NCBI GenBank assembly: GCA_946803715.1
Contig: CAMPET010000157.1
Coordinates: 3,060 to 67,059, forward strand
Source of the DNA: Beroe ovata
Taxonomy: Eukaryota; Ctenophora; Nuda; Beroida; Beroidae
DNA: 64,000 nt
Reading direction: 5' to 3'
Shown here: one piece after another, positions 1 to 11,045 of the stretch
Numbering within the stretch: the stretch's first letter is position 1
Layout: each line of letters starts with the position of its first letter
The notes under the pieces: generated by a model
Database searches by the model: none
The model's input: only the letters and a program-made list of their open reading frames with translations
What the model was told of the DNA's origin: nothing
Made by a program: the position numbers and the translations under genes

Positions 1-115
1 GTATCAGACTGACAACATGGGTATCAGACTGACAACATGGGTATCAGACTGACAACAGGGGTATCAGACTGACAACAGGGGTATCAGACTGACAACAGGT
101 GTATCAGACACATAA
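1..115. repeat. 20-bp tandem repeat array at window start
   Basis: The unit gtatcagactgacaacatgg and its one-base variant ending caggg are repeated head to tail about five times, and the last unit is degenerate. The array probably continues left of the window. The 140 bases that follow (to about 257) show no gene. Confidence 0.9.
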
Positions 116-257
116 TATCTTCTGGCTATTTTCGTGATACGTGGTCGCCCTCACTGTGTTCGGGCATTATCGCACGTGTCCCTCACGCCAGAAGGTATTA
201 TGTATTTATATGGCTCATACTGACAACATAAACTTACCATAACTGATCATAACTGAC

Positions 258-2609
258 CAAACTGACACTAACAGCAGGAGGTTACCTGGTGACCAATCCG
301 ATATGCAGGTGGAGAGAGGATAATGAAGGGTGGTGCTCCTTCTCCAGCGGTACACAGCACGAGGGTTGCTGTAAGTACCGCAACTAACATCATGTTGCTA
401 ACGGGAGAAGCGGTTAGCAACATTATGGGTTTGAGTTATCAATATAGTAACGGAAAAGTTGGAACATGGATTATGGAACTGGAAACGCTGTTCGCATTGA
501 ATTTGCAATAATTGATAAAGCTAAAAGCCGACTGAGATTATATCCATCCATAATTAGAAATTTTATCAAAGGGACAAGATAGGAATCACAGTTACACGCA
601 TGTAAGAGTACGATAGATCGAAGTCGGAAGTGTACAATTAATATGCCCATGTATATTGTATGAGCGCGTTGCGTGAGAACACACGCGATGCACAGTAGGT
701 ATACATACACTCGATATACAGTGAAGTGTGCGCGCCGCGCACGTTTCTTGTTAACGTTATAGATCAACCATATTACGATGTACTTTTTGTGTTAACTTGC
801 AGCATTCTGTGTATAGTATTCTGTGTATAGTATTCTGTGTATAGTATTTTGTTATATGCATGATCTCGCATCTCTGATCTCAGATCTATGCATAAACGCT
901 TATCGGATTTTGGTTGAATCATGTTTAGGTATCGCTAAACTAAAACAGGAGGCCCAGCATTATTTACCTGAATGTCCAAGTCTCTTTCTTCCCAGTAGGA
1001 ACTAGGACACGAATTTGCATTTAAACCGTGGCACTGTTCTCAAATACGCAATACACATATTTTAATTCTGACAGCTTTATGTCTTAAACAATCACAAAGA
1101 GTGCATGCTTTATTGATCCCTGACACCGTACCAAATCATGTAGCAACATATCGTTTTGAAATCGGTATGTGACGCAATGACTCATTCTTCTGAATATCAA
1201 CAGACACCAAAACAATTGCCTCCATTATCATCGCAAACCTTTCCAAACTCGAAAGATGGGATAATGATTTCCCTGTAGGAGCTTTTAAGGCGAAGCTATT
1301 GATTTATTGTTCTGTTATTTTCATTGTAATTGAAGCACCTGCAAAGTTCAAAAAGGACCTATGATGCCGTGCATAATGCCCACATCTTTGTTCGTCTCGG
1401 TGTGATGATTCTCCGTAGTTTAAAAGACAAAGCTCGCCGNCCAAAATGACACTAACAGCATGAGGTTACCTGGTGACCAATCCGATATGCAGGTGGAGAG
1501 AGGATAATGAAGGGTGGTGCTCCTTCTCCAGCGGTACACAGCACGAGGGTTGCTGTAAGTACCGCAACTAATATCATGTTGCTAACGGGAGGAGCGGTTA
1601 ACATTCTGGGTTTGAGTTTTGAATACCTATAGTAACGGAAAAGTTGGAACATGGAACTTGAAACGCTGTTTGCATTGAATTTGCAATAATTGATAAAGCT
1701 AAAAGCAGACTGAAATTATGTCCATCCATAATAAATTTTATCGAAGGGACAAGATAGGAATACAGTTACACGCATATAAGAGTACGATAGATCGAAGTGT
1801 AGCCATGTATATTGTATGCCCATGTATATTGTATGAGCGCGTTGCGTGAGAACACACGCGATGCACAGTACATACACTCGATATACAGTGAAGTGTGCGC
1901 GCCGCACACGTTTCTTGTTAACGATATAGATCAACCATATTACGATGTACTTTTTGTGTAAACTTGCAGTTGCAGCATTCTGTGTATAGTATTCTGTGTA
2001 TAGTATTCTGTGTATAGTATTTTGTTCTATGCATGATCTCTCATCTCAGATCTATGCATAAACGCTTATCGGATTTTGGTTGAATCATGTTTAGGTATCG
2101 CTAAACAGTGATACTCAAAGGAGGCCCAGCATTACCTGAATGAAATGTCCACCTGGAGACTGCACTCAGTCTCTGTCTTACCAGTAGGAACTAGGATACG
2201 GATTTGCATTTAAACCGTGGCACTGTTCTCAAATACGCAATACGCATATTTTAATTACAATTAACAAAGAGTGCATGCTTTATTGATCCCTGACACCGTA
2301 CCAAATCATGTAGCAACCTATCGTTTTGAAATCGGTATTTGACGCAATGACTCATTCTTCTGAATATCAACAGACACCAAAACAATTGCCTCCATTATCA
2401 TCGCAAACCTTTCCAAACTCGAAAGATGGGATAATGATTTCCCTGTAGGAGCTTTTAAGGCGAAGCTATTGATTTATTGTTCTGTTATTTTCATTGTAAT
2501 TGAAGCACCTGCAAAGTTCAAAAAGGACCTATGATGCCGTGCATAATGCCCACATCTTTGTTCGCCTCGGTGTGATGATTCTCCGTAGTTTAAAAGACAA
2601 AGCTCGCCG
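258..2609. repeat. 1.18-kb near-identical direct duplication joined at a single N
   Basis: Positions 258-1439 and 1441-2609 are two copies of the same roughly 1.18-kb sequence, differing by scattered substitutions and short indels (for example around 420 versus 1600, and 610-700 versus 1770-1870). Copy 1 stops exactly at an N at 1440, and copy 2 starts immediately after it. At the end of copy 2 the sequence continues past the point where copy 1 broke off. Each copy contains a small 14-bp tandem block (gtatagtattctgt, near 805-850 and 1975-2025). No convincing gene is seen; the short reading frames here carry no family signature and no splice context. The arrangement is typical of two overlapping allelic contigs that were not merged, although a true recent tandem duplication is not excluded. 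Confidence 0.85.
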
Positions 2610-2764
2610 CAATATGAATAGTATAGCTGCTATAATGCCTTACTCAATCTCAATTACTCAATCTCGGCGGAAACGAAATCCGAATAAGCCAACATTCATA
2701 TGATTATGAATGAGTCGATTGCAACACATATGGGTTTTTCTGAGTTATTACTCTATGACATATC

Positions 2765-2862
2765 CCTGACACCACTTCATAATGTATGGCTGACACCACT
2801 TCATGATGTATGGCTGACACCACTTCATAATGTATCCCTGACACCACTTCATGACATTCCAC
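2765..2862. repeat. 24-bp tandem repeat (ctgacaccacttcataatgt...)
   Basis: About four copies of a 24-bp unit beginning ctgacaccacttcat occur in a row with single-base variants (aatgtat / gatgtat). The following stretch, 2863-3870, contains no recognisable gene. Confidence 0.85.
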
Positions 2863-3872
2863 TCTATGACGTGTCGGCTGTCACTGAGAACAGACAATTA
2901 CGATACACTGACGTAACCACGTAGGTATATCAGGCACCCGGTTTTTTATAAACGCATCCGTTCGACTTCGACCTTGTGTTAAGTATTTACATATTAACAT
3001 CAGTAATCAGTTGATTGTCGACTAATTTTGTCCTGAAAGAGACAAGAAACAAAGACACTTGCAAATTGCAAGACCTATCCTCGAAAACACGTGAGTCTCT
3101 GTCAATACAATATACATGTGTTAGCCCATCTTTTAATGAGTTTTCGCAACAGACTTAACTAAAAAATTAACCTAAGGCTAAGCGCAAATACACTCAGAAG
3201 GCTTATATGATATGAACTGTGAATTCAAAATCACTTCTCGCCTAAGGAAAGTGAATCATGAGGAACTGCAGTGATGAAACTCTCGTATTGTCTCCTCGGG
3301 AGGTTTTGTAGGTACTGGTTAAATAGCTGTATACCGGAAACTGCACCAACTTTCGAAAGCAAAAGCAGGAAATAAATATGTCATATTTTGTGGAAATCTC
3401 TCCGCGAAGACGTCATGAATTGGAGTATCGTGCGAATGCAGGAAATGCGTGTTTTTGGATTCTTATATAACAAACGAAGCTGATAAGATGTGACCATGAT
3501 ACCTGTTTCGGAATGATTGAATTATCTCGGTCAGGGAGACGGATTTGTAATCAAATTTGAGAATTTGTAGCGGGACCCGGAAAGTACTCGGTTCCATTTC
3601 GATTACAGGAGGAAAGTGGGGCAGATGTTTGAGCGAAACACATCCGCGTGCCCCGTAATACCAAAATATCACTGCTGAAAATTCGATTTAGCGGTGATTG
3701 ATAACGGTTCTCCTGCAGCAGATAATTATAGGTAATAAGAGGTACAATTTTCTTATCAGGCACATCAATTCCATGAGATTGCTGACGAAATAATGATTCA
3801 CCGCAGCTAAGCTAGTCCCCGGCCTAGCCTCAGATGGGCGTGACACCATCTTCTGCAGAGGCAGCAACTGTG

Positions 3873-3966
3873 GTGAGTGTACTGTGTAGTGGATGTAGTG
3901 AGTGTACTGTGTAGTGGATGTAGTGAGTGTACTGTGTAGTGGATGTAGTGAGTGTACTGTGTAGTG
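3873..3966. repeat. 25-bp tandem repeat next to a SINE tail
   Basis: The unit gtgagtgtactgtgtagtgg+atgta is repeated almost four times. It ends directly at the A-rich 3' tail of the SINE that follows on the opposite strand, so it may have expanded from the element's target or tail region. Confidence 0.85.
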
Positions 3967-3967
3967 T

Positions 3968-4107
3968 TTTTTTCAATTTAATGAGATCATGATCAAGTAC
4001 TGAATAGGGAAGAAACTCAGAAAAGTATGGAATTGACTGGGGCATGAACCCAGAACCTCAGGAATCGCGCCTGTTGCTCTACCAATTGAGCTACCAATCC
4101 GCTGACT
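3968..4107 (-). mobile_element. tRNA-derived SINE (full head plus body)
   Basis: Read on the minus strand, the 5' part (about 4107-4030) looks like a tRNA. It has an A-box-like TAGCTCAATTGGTAG, an anticodon-arm-like hairpin (ACAGG ... CCTG) and a B-box-like GGTTCATGCCCC. The acceptor arms pair imperfectly, so this is a tRNA relative rather than a working tRNA gene. It is followed by a roughly 60-bp body (ATACTTTTCTGAGTTTCTTC...) and ends in an A-rich tail near 3968. The same body occurs at 4324-4402 and, more diverged, at 49683-49790, which supports a dispersed SINE family. An old tRNA pseudogene is the alternative for the head alone, but the shared body argues against it. Confidence 0.75.
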
Positions 4108-4323
4108 TTTCTGCTATTTCCTCGCACTATGTACAAGATCACTGCCCTTATTTATTAGCAGTAGGTATATAGGATGTGAAGTAATTCTATTTACCTATAT
4201 CCTTCACTGCAAGATTCATGTCACACACAACACTCACACACAAGCATACACACACATCGTACCGGCACACCATGCTGTACTACAGCCAAGGGAACACACA
4301 TCATACACGGGCTGATCTCGGCT

Positions 4324-4402
4324 TAGGTTTTTGTTTCAATTTAATGAGATCATGACCAAGTACTGAATAGGGAAGAAACTCAGAAAAGTATGGGATTGAC
4401 CG
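4324..4402 (-). mobile_element. 5'-truncated copy of the same SINE body
   Basis: On the minus strand this matches the body and A-rich tail of the element at 3968-4107 almost base for base, but lacks the tRNA-like head. The break is at a small palindrome (gggattgaccggtcaatccc). 5' truncation or internal recombination are both possible. Confidence 0.75.
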
Positions 4403-4739
4403 GTCAATCCCATGCTTTAATGTCAATCCATACAAGTTTAACAGCCGCTGATCCATGGCAATCCCTTCCGCAATTATCATGTATTTCAACTATACTTACC
4501 TAAAATTTGAAAAAAATCGAACTTCTAAACTTCTTTGCTGCCTTCGTGTCCCTAAAGTGATCCAAATGACGGAGTTTCTGAATCAATTTATTCCTGATAG
4601 GGATCGCGATCGATCTTCATGTGAAATAGAGATGCCACGCACAGCCACCCTCTATTTAGAGCCTCTAGTCAGATCAGCTTCTGCTATATTTATTATCAAG
4701 TGAACTCACACGTGTAATGTGTATACGACACGTGTGTGA

Positions 4740-4835
4740 GGGTTGCTCACATGGTCGCGCTTCTCTCGCACAGATACGTCTCACGCAAAGCTGTGTCACG
4801 CAAAGCTGTGTCACGCAAAGGTGTCACGCAAAGGT
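4740..4835. repeat. short tandem repeat gtcacgcaaag(ctgt)
   Basis: Four or five copies of gtcacgcaaag, spaced by ctgt or gt, are found between 4785 and 4835. The surrounding 4403-5400 interval is AT-rich, and no gene is supported in it. Confidence 0.75.
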
Positions 4836-5404
4836 GATCAGCACCCGCTAGTATATTAAACAGTCGTAATAGGGTGTTGTGGTCATTTATTGCGAGATCC
4901 ATAGCTTCGAGTAAAGCTCGTGCGGAAGCTTTTGTTTTCCAAAATACTTTAGTATTGTGGAAAATCAAAACCTTAAATGGTGTTATACTATAGAAATATA
5001 TGCTGAAATATATGTCGAAATTCATTTTTTTAGAGTTTGAAGAAAATTTCTGGTACTCCTCTGGTGGACTCAGACAATTGAAACAGTGGTTTTGACATAA
5101 ATTCAAATTTATGTCAAAATTTAAACATATTTCGAAATATTTTGCATTTTCCAAGTCACAGGTTCAGGATATATAAGTTCGAAACATTGCAACAGAATCA
5201 TTGTACCTGTAATTGTACAATGTACCTGCAATATGAGGGTTGTAATAGAATGACTCCATTCCCGAGTCCAACACATTTTCTCGTTCAGTTTATCCTCGAT
5301 TGCTCATGATCCTTCATTTTCCGCTCAATTTCGTTTATCATTGTCACGCTCACACGCGTGAACCTCTTATCAGCCATAGCTAAACACCGTTTAAAAGACG
5401 ATCA

Positions 5405-6282
5405 ATGTCTGTTCTAAAGCTAATCGGCATCTCAATCGTAATACTGAACTCTGTGCTCCTATCTCAAGGTAAGAGTAAGATTAAGATTCATGACTTGCTG
5501 ATGCTCAATATGGTCAACTCATACCTATACAATTCCGACTTCTTTGATTTTGTTCATTTTCTCAGATTTTCAAATCGTTCATTCTAAATTGTTGAACTAT
5601 CTATTTTAAAACTGTGGCCATATGATCCAATGCCCAAGGCCAAACAGCATCGGATAATGTGGAAACAATAAAGTGGGAAGAGAGTCATCCAGAGCTTTGT
5701 AACCTCGAGACTCTGAAACTGTGCGATGTAGCAATCTACCAAGAACATTGTCCGAGCTCTTGCCAGCAATTCGAAGGTTTGGATCTGAATATTTGAAGCA
5801 ATTTGAAGGTTTGGATTTTAATATGTAAAATTATTCGAATGAAAAGATTATGGAAGTTGCAGTGATTCACTAAGAGCCGGCTTGGCCAGGAATCAGGATC
5901 AGTGAACCTGGTTAAGGTCTGGTCTTGATAAAGCTATGTATATTTACCATACTAGTAATACTAATACTGCTAGTATATTTGCGAGTATATTTGTTTGACC
6001 AATTGGTAATTCTAGTACTAGTAGTTCCATAATTGCAGTTGAGTTAGCCTCAATTCGCCCTAGATATTTCACATACTGATACTTCCTACAGAAAATCTAC
6101 TTTTGCCCTCGAAGAGAAGTGTCCAACTGGAGCGGAAGAGTACTGACAGATGCAAGGATGTGATCAGTAGGGATACGTGTTCCAGAGCTCAGCAGAAGAG
6201 AATGTGTGAAACCGGGAAATTCGGAGGATTCGGATCAGCAATCCGGGCTCGGTGCAAGTTTACTTGTGGCTTCTGCAACTGA
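5405..6282 (+). CDS. Small secreted ShK-domain peptide, two exons
   Basis: Exon 1 (5405-5471) starts at an ATG and encodes a hydrophobic signal peptide of about 21 residues. It ends at a good donor (CAAG/GTAAGA). The next acceptor in matching phase (ctacag at about 6087-6092) opens an exon ending in TGA near 6280. This exon begins with a Lys/Arg-rich stretch, typical of a propeptide cleavage region, followed by a six-cysteine module that ends in the TCGFC pattern of ShKT domains. ShKT modules occur in sea-anemone potassium-channel toxins, but also in many non-toxic secreted enzymes and developmental proteins, so toxicity is not implied. A (CA)n tract directly follows the stop. The protease gene downstream, on the other strand, also carries ShK modules. 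The intron joining is inferred from splice signals and phase only. Confidence 0.6.
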
Positions 6283-6284
6283 GG

Positions 6285-6745
6285 GTACTCACAGTCACAC
6301 ACACCCACATACCCCACGCACAGTGCACACCTACACCGTTCATACCTACCACACACAGTCACAAAAACAGTCACACACACACGGGCTTTCACACAGACAG
6401 ACAGACACACACTCACAAACACACCCACCCACCCACACACACACACAAACAGACACACACATATATACACACTCACACAAACATACACACACATACTCCC
6501 ACAGTCACAAACACAGTCACAAACAAGCCCACACTCCCACCCCCATCCACCCACACACATCCACACACACACACTCATACACACATACCCATATACACAC
6601 ATCCAACACTAAACCTTGTTGTTGTAAACCTTGATCACCCACATACTATACACACAGTCACAAACACAGACACACACGCCCAACCACCCACACACACACA
6701 CCCACACACACACAGACACTCATACACATACACACACTGTTCGGA
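6285..6745. repeat. (CA)n-rich microsatellite tract
   Basis: About 460 bases are dominated by imperfect cacaca, cccaca and gtcaca repeats. The long His/Thr-rich reading frames across it are artefacts of the repeat. It lies in or just after the 3' untranslated region of the ShK peptide gene. The interval 6746-7526 holds no recognised gene and includes the 3' flank of the protease gene. Confidence 0.9.
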
Positions 6746-7526
6746 TGAGCGAGTCTACCAGGCCTGTTTGCCACTACGAACATCACATCATGGAGACTGG
6801 GCAAATACGATCAACTTCTGTTATAACATCTTCTTTATAACCGAGCTGAAATTGAATTTTACCCCGATCCCCATCCAACCTCTTTTATTTTGCCAATCAT
6901 TAATTTATCGTGCTGGCTAGTGCAGTATACTTTAACTTAATAGTAGATCAGGTGCTGAGGTGCATCCAGGCATCCTTGTGTTTTTTCAATTAAATTTCAT
7001 TTATTTAATTTTTGCAAATTGCGCTATTTTGCTTTTCATGATATTCAACTATCAGTTTCAGTTTGACTTTTTGAATTGCTTTCAGTTTCTGATCCATTTC
7101 TCACGATATATTTGTAAAATCCGCTTTGATTTCGTAGACCACAAGCTCAGAATCTCAGTTCATATATGATTAAAAAATGAAGTCATAAATCATCACGTAG
7201 GGAGTTATAAGAAAAACGGGGTAGAATAAGTGGGATCCCTCTGCTTTGCAATCTCAAATTTACTAAGTCAAATGAATGAGTTGGTGTTGATGTAAAACAT
7301 CACCAATTCATTATCATCACAAAAGCGTGTTACTGCTCCATGATATGTAAATTTTTCTCAAATTCATATTGTATGCTGATCATAGCTTTCTGTTCTTGCA
7401 TAAAATATTTATTAGCTGACAGAATATTATGCGTCGCATTGAAATGCACCATTTATCACAGAAAGTCATCTTCATATAGCCCAATATACTTAAAAACGTT
7501 CTTCTTCGGGAAATAACAAAGATAAA

Positions 7527-9771
7527 TCAGCAATGTAGCTCACAGCATGATTTTCGGCAATATGTCCAATAGTAGTTGGCATTTTCGAGAGCACCTGCAT
7601 TCGTGAAAGCGCAAGAGCCCCTGCTTTGCTCACAAAAAGCATCCTGCAATTTGTTAGTGAGATCTCCGACACAGGTTTCCTCGCATGCTGGGTGCTGGAA
7701 ACAGAACGTGATATCCGTTCCCACTCCCTCCACATTATCTCCATTGGATAAACACGAGGGTACCGGGTAATCGTTCGGACTTGGGTTGCGACAGTAGTTG
7801 TGGTTACCTAGCTGGTACCTGTACCCATCTAGCCTGTTCATGAGGATACCTCTCAGTACAGTCTTGTCCCAGTTGTCACAGGTCTGCTGTCGACCAGCAA
7901 AGTCGACATATGTATTTTGAGAACCGGAGTATTCTTCACCACTCCCTTCGAAGGAATTTGCCCCGAGTTTTACACACTGGGGTAGAAGCCTACCATCCTT
8001 ATCATCATTGGTGAAAACATTCTGGATCAGGCATCTGACGCTCTTCCCAACTAAGGTGTATCCCTCATCACAAATAACCTTGAGTGCTTCATTTGGTTTC
8101 ATGATTGGTGTATTTTCCACTCTTCCATTAGCAATCACTGGTCTGTAACAGCTTCCACTCTTCTCCTTTGAAGGGGGCACAAATATGTCTTCATCTCCAT
8201 CGGTAGTACAAACTTCACAAGCTTTGAGGCAGTTTGCCTTAATGTCGAAATCACGGCCCCGTATCAAGACCACACCACATTCATACATCTGTATGAGAAA
8301 GTCACAAACATGATCACTGTAGAGGTTTCTACACCCAGATTGAGGATTCAAAATTTCCACATTTTCGGCTGAACGCTTTGTTTTCGTTGATCCTGACGAC
8401 TGGACACAATCTTCAAGCTCACTAATACAGCTGCTACTATCTTCACAGTACCTTGGCTTGTCAGCTGGGCACCCATTACTCATGAGTCCCTCCTTCACTT
8501 GCTCCCTCACTCGGTACCTGATGGCAGCCATAGTGTCTTCTATGCCGCAGGAGTTTGTGCCTCGCTTTATGAGGAAATACCCCTTGTCACCCCAGCTAAC
8601 CCCATGACTGTTCCTCACTATATAGTAGTTTGGTGTGTATCCCACGATCAGAACTGCATGGTCACACTGACCCTCACTCGGGTACGAGGGGTAATCTACT
8701 ACCTGTCCAGCCTGGTAGTTTGACATGCTACACTTTGATTCTTTCGTTGTTCCCCACATCATACATGTCATCACACTCCCGTACTGAATGACAGCTCTCT
8801 GGGGAAGTAGAAATGTTTAGACCTTTTACCTAATGAAAAGCGATCATGGTTTAGATCCAAGCTATAGTAGATTCGGGAGAATGATATTATGCATTTCTAT
8901 CGAGTAACCACCTCTAGAGTGTTTGCTGACACAGAAACATAATCAATTATCTGGATGGTGTCTAGGTTGTCTGGGGTTGTGGCTTTTCTGCACGTATACT
9001 GCCCATTTAAGTAACCACCGTACTGAGACTCGGAACTCAGCTTGTCGATGTATGACATCATCCTGGTGACCATGCGAAAGTCTCCACCGTCACACCCTTT
9101 GAAGTAGCAGTCTGTCATTTCTTGGACACTGAATTTCATCTGGAGGGAATGAGCACCGGCAGGTGTGATTTACAGTATTATGGGCTAATCGCAATATTTG
9201 AATAGAGCATGCAGTAAGCCTGACAGTTGTAGTTAGTTTACGGACAGTTTTGCAAATCAAGACGTGTAGTACCCACCTTCTTCCCAGTAGCCTTGGTGTA
9301 TGACAATTCCAGAGCCCCGACAAATGTATGGAGGTAGCAGTTGCCACAGTTCTGTTGATTTCGAGCTGGGAGCAGCATTGGTTCCTCTTCACCACTCTCG
9401 TTGGTGATGTTGATACTTCTCGGATCATAGGACAATGGAGTAGATCGCCCTTTCTCCGGGGTGTACACAACGCCTTCATCAGGTATGAAGTTGCCCGCGT
9501 CCTCTTCATCCGTTTCTATGACAACCTTTTCACCTCCGTTCTGATAATCAATCTCCTTGTCAGTGTACATGTCCTGCAACAACAAGGGTTCATCCTCGGG
9601 TTTTATCAACCAGTTACCCTCGAATATCTTCCTCCGGTAGAACAGCTCCTCAGGGGTGAGGACTATGTCGTCCTCTGCGAGGAGACGGTCTAGTATCTCA
9701 TCAGATTCAGGTGTTCCAACACAAAATCCCACCACCAGCACGAGACAAAGTACCAATTTGGAACAATCCAT
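7527..9771 (-). CDS. Secreted papain-family cysteine peptidase with ShK, sushi and kringle-like modules
   Basis: Three exons (9277-9771, 8912-9139, 7527-8798), all joined in phase 0, give about 664 residues. A signal peptide occupies residues 1-20, followed by a pro-region. The peptidase C1 domain shows Gln139 and catalytic Cys145 (motif NQQNCGNCY), the GCDGGDF motif, His288 (CDHAV) and Asn304. The CGxCY form and the layout resemble cathepsin C more than papain. The usual Trp after Asn-Ser is His306 (NSHG). Downstream come a Lys/Arg-rich linker, an ShKT module (about 395-440), a sushi/CCP module (about 455-515), a kringle-like segment containing NYCRNP (about 535-605) and a C-terminal ShKT module (about 610-660). 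The catalytic triad is intact, so activity is plausible. The appended modules suggest extracellular targeting. It lies convergent to the ShK peptide gene and divergent from the hemocyanin-like gene. Domain order is read from sequence; substrate and role are unknown. Confidence 0.85.
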
Positions 9772-11045
9772 ATCTGCAGAAATTAGAAATGAATATTATT
9801 TGAAGTGGGCTGAGCTGCTGCTGTAGACGTATATCTGCAAAGGATTGGAAAACTCTTGAATAGTATCACACTGGATGAATTTTACAACAATGTCATATCA
9901 TCATATTGCAACTGAACATTATCACAAATTACTGCAATACAACAACAGAGCGGAAGATAAACAAAATTGTACTTCCTTAAACATATTCCTCCCTTGTTGA
10001 ACTCAGTATTTGGAAAAGCTGCAGACAATCACTGCAGCGCCGTACTTTTATTGATACAAGCAGCCGGAAAAGGAGTACGATAATTAATGACGTCCATCAT
10101 AACCAAAACTTCTTTCATCAACATGAAAACTGAAAAGTGATGTGCTGCTGACTCCTAATCCTATAGCGAGTACATTATGTAATGAAGCAGGTAATCGAAT
10201 ACAGGGCCCATTGTGCATACTTTCTCACATATCGATAAAAAGTTCGATGATCGTAAATTAAATTTGGTGAATCGGAAATTCGACTCGATTTTATATTATG
10301 AGGTGCCCAGTAGACTATGTTCCTGCCTACTGGGTACTGCTGCACTGTGGCAAACCTCAACCTGTACTCCTTCGAGAGCTTATTATATAGCGTACGAGGG
10401 AATGTCAAAATTATAATAGGTATGTGACCCACATTTAATTTTATTAGGCCCTTTTTAATTGAATAACTTGAAGTTTATCACACGTCGCCAGGCCATTATT
10501 TGAGTAAGGCTTTCCAATTCCTAGGCTAGGAGAAGATTTGTTCGCACTTTCATAGGGAAAAGTTAGAAAGTTGGTTGAAGAGGATCCTAGTGGTGAGAAA
10601 GGAACTGTGTGTCTGTGTGCTTGTCAAAGAACTCGATGGCCAATGGCCATGGATTTGTAATTTTGATTGCGACAAATTGAGATGGAATGTTGATTTTCTA
10701 ATAGGAATTTTAAACTTTCAGTTGATGACACTCAGTATTCAGGTGACTCAGACTGGTGCCTATATAATTTAGGAAGCAAGTTTAAAACGTTAAGTGATAC
10801 GATTAACTTGTAATTTGCTACAATCACATCACCTTATTAGTTAACATGTTAGCTATACAACTTTACCCATACGAAGAAAGTTTAGAAATTACCTATAACC
10901 TGTGTGAAGAGAAAGGTGGGGCTTCTCTGTGTGTTGAGAATTGCGACTCGTCCTATAGCAATTATTTCATGAACAGTATGCGCCTCACCCTCTTTAGAAT
11001 TATAGCTCACCAGGTTTTCCTCCTTTCTCATTTGCCATTGTTGAT
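9772..11045. promoter_or_regulatory. Shared upstream region of two divergent secreted-protein genes
   Basis: This 1.27-kb interval separates the start codons of the cysteine peptidase (leftwards) and the hemocyanin-like protein (rightwards), so it must contain both promoters unless untranslated exons lie farther away. It is AT-rich and contains short open frames without family resemblance. No TATA box or other element was identified with confidence. Confidence 0.45.

Noticed and set aside
323-511. Short open frames inside the 258-2609 duplication
   Set aside because: The frames differ between the two copies because of indels and show no family resemblance, so selection for coding is not supported.
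4034-4107. Functional tRNA gene on the minus strand
   Set aside because: A- and B-box-like words are present, but the acceptor stem has several mismatches and the downstream body is shared with other loci, so a SINE is more likely.
6206-6920. Long His/Thr/Cys-rich reading frames on both strands
   Set aside because: They are translations of the (CA)n microsatellite; only the first part, up to the TGA near 6280 in another frame, fits the ShK exon.
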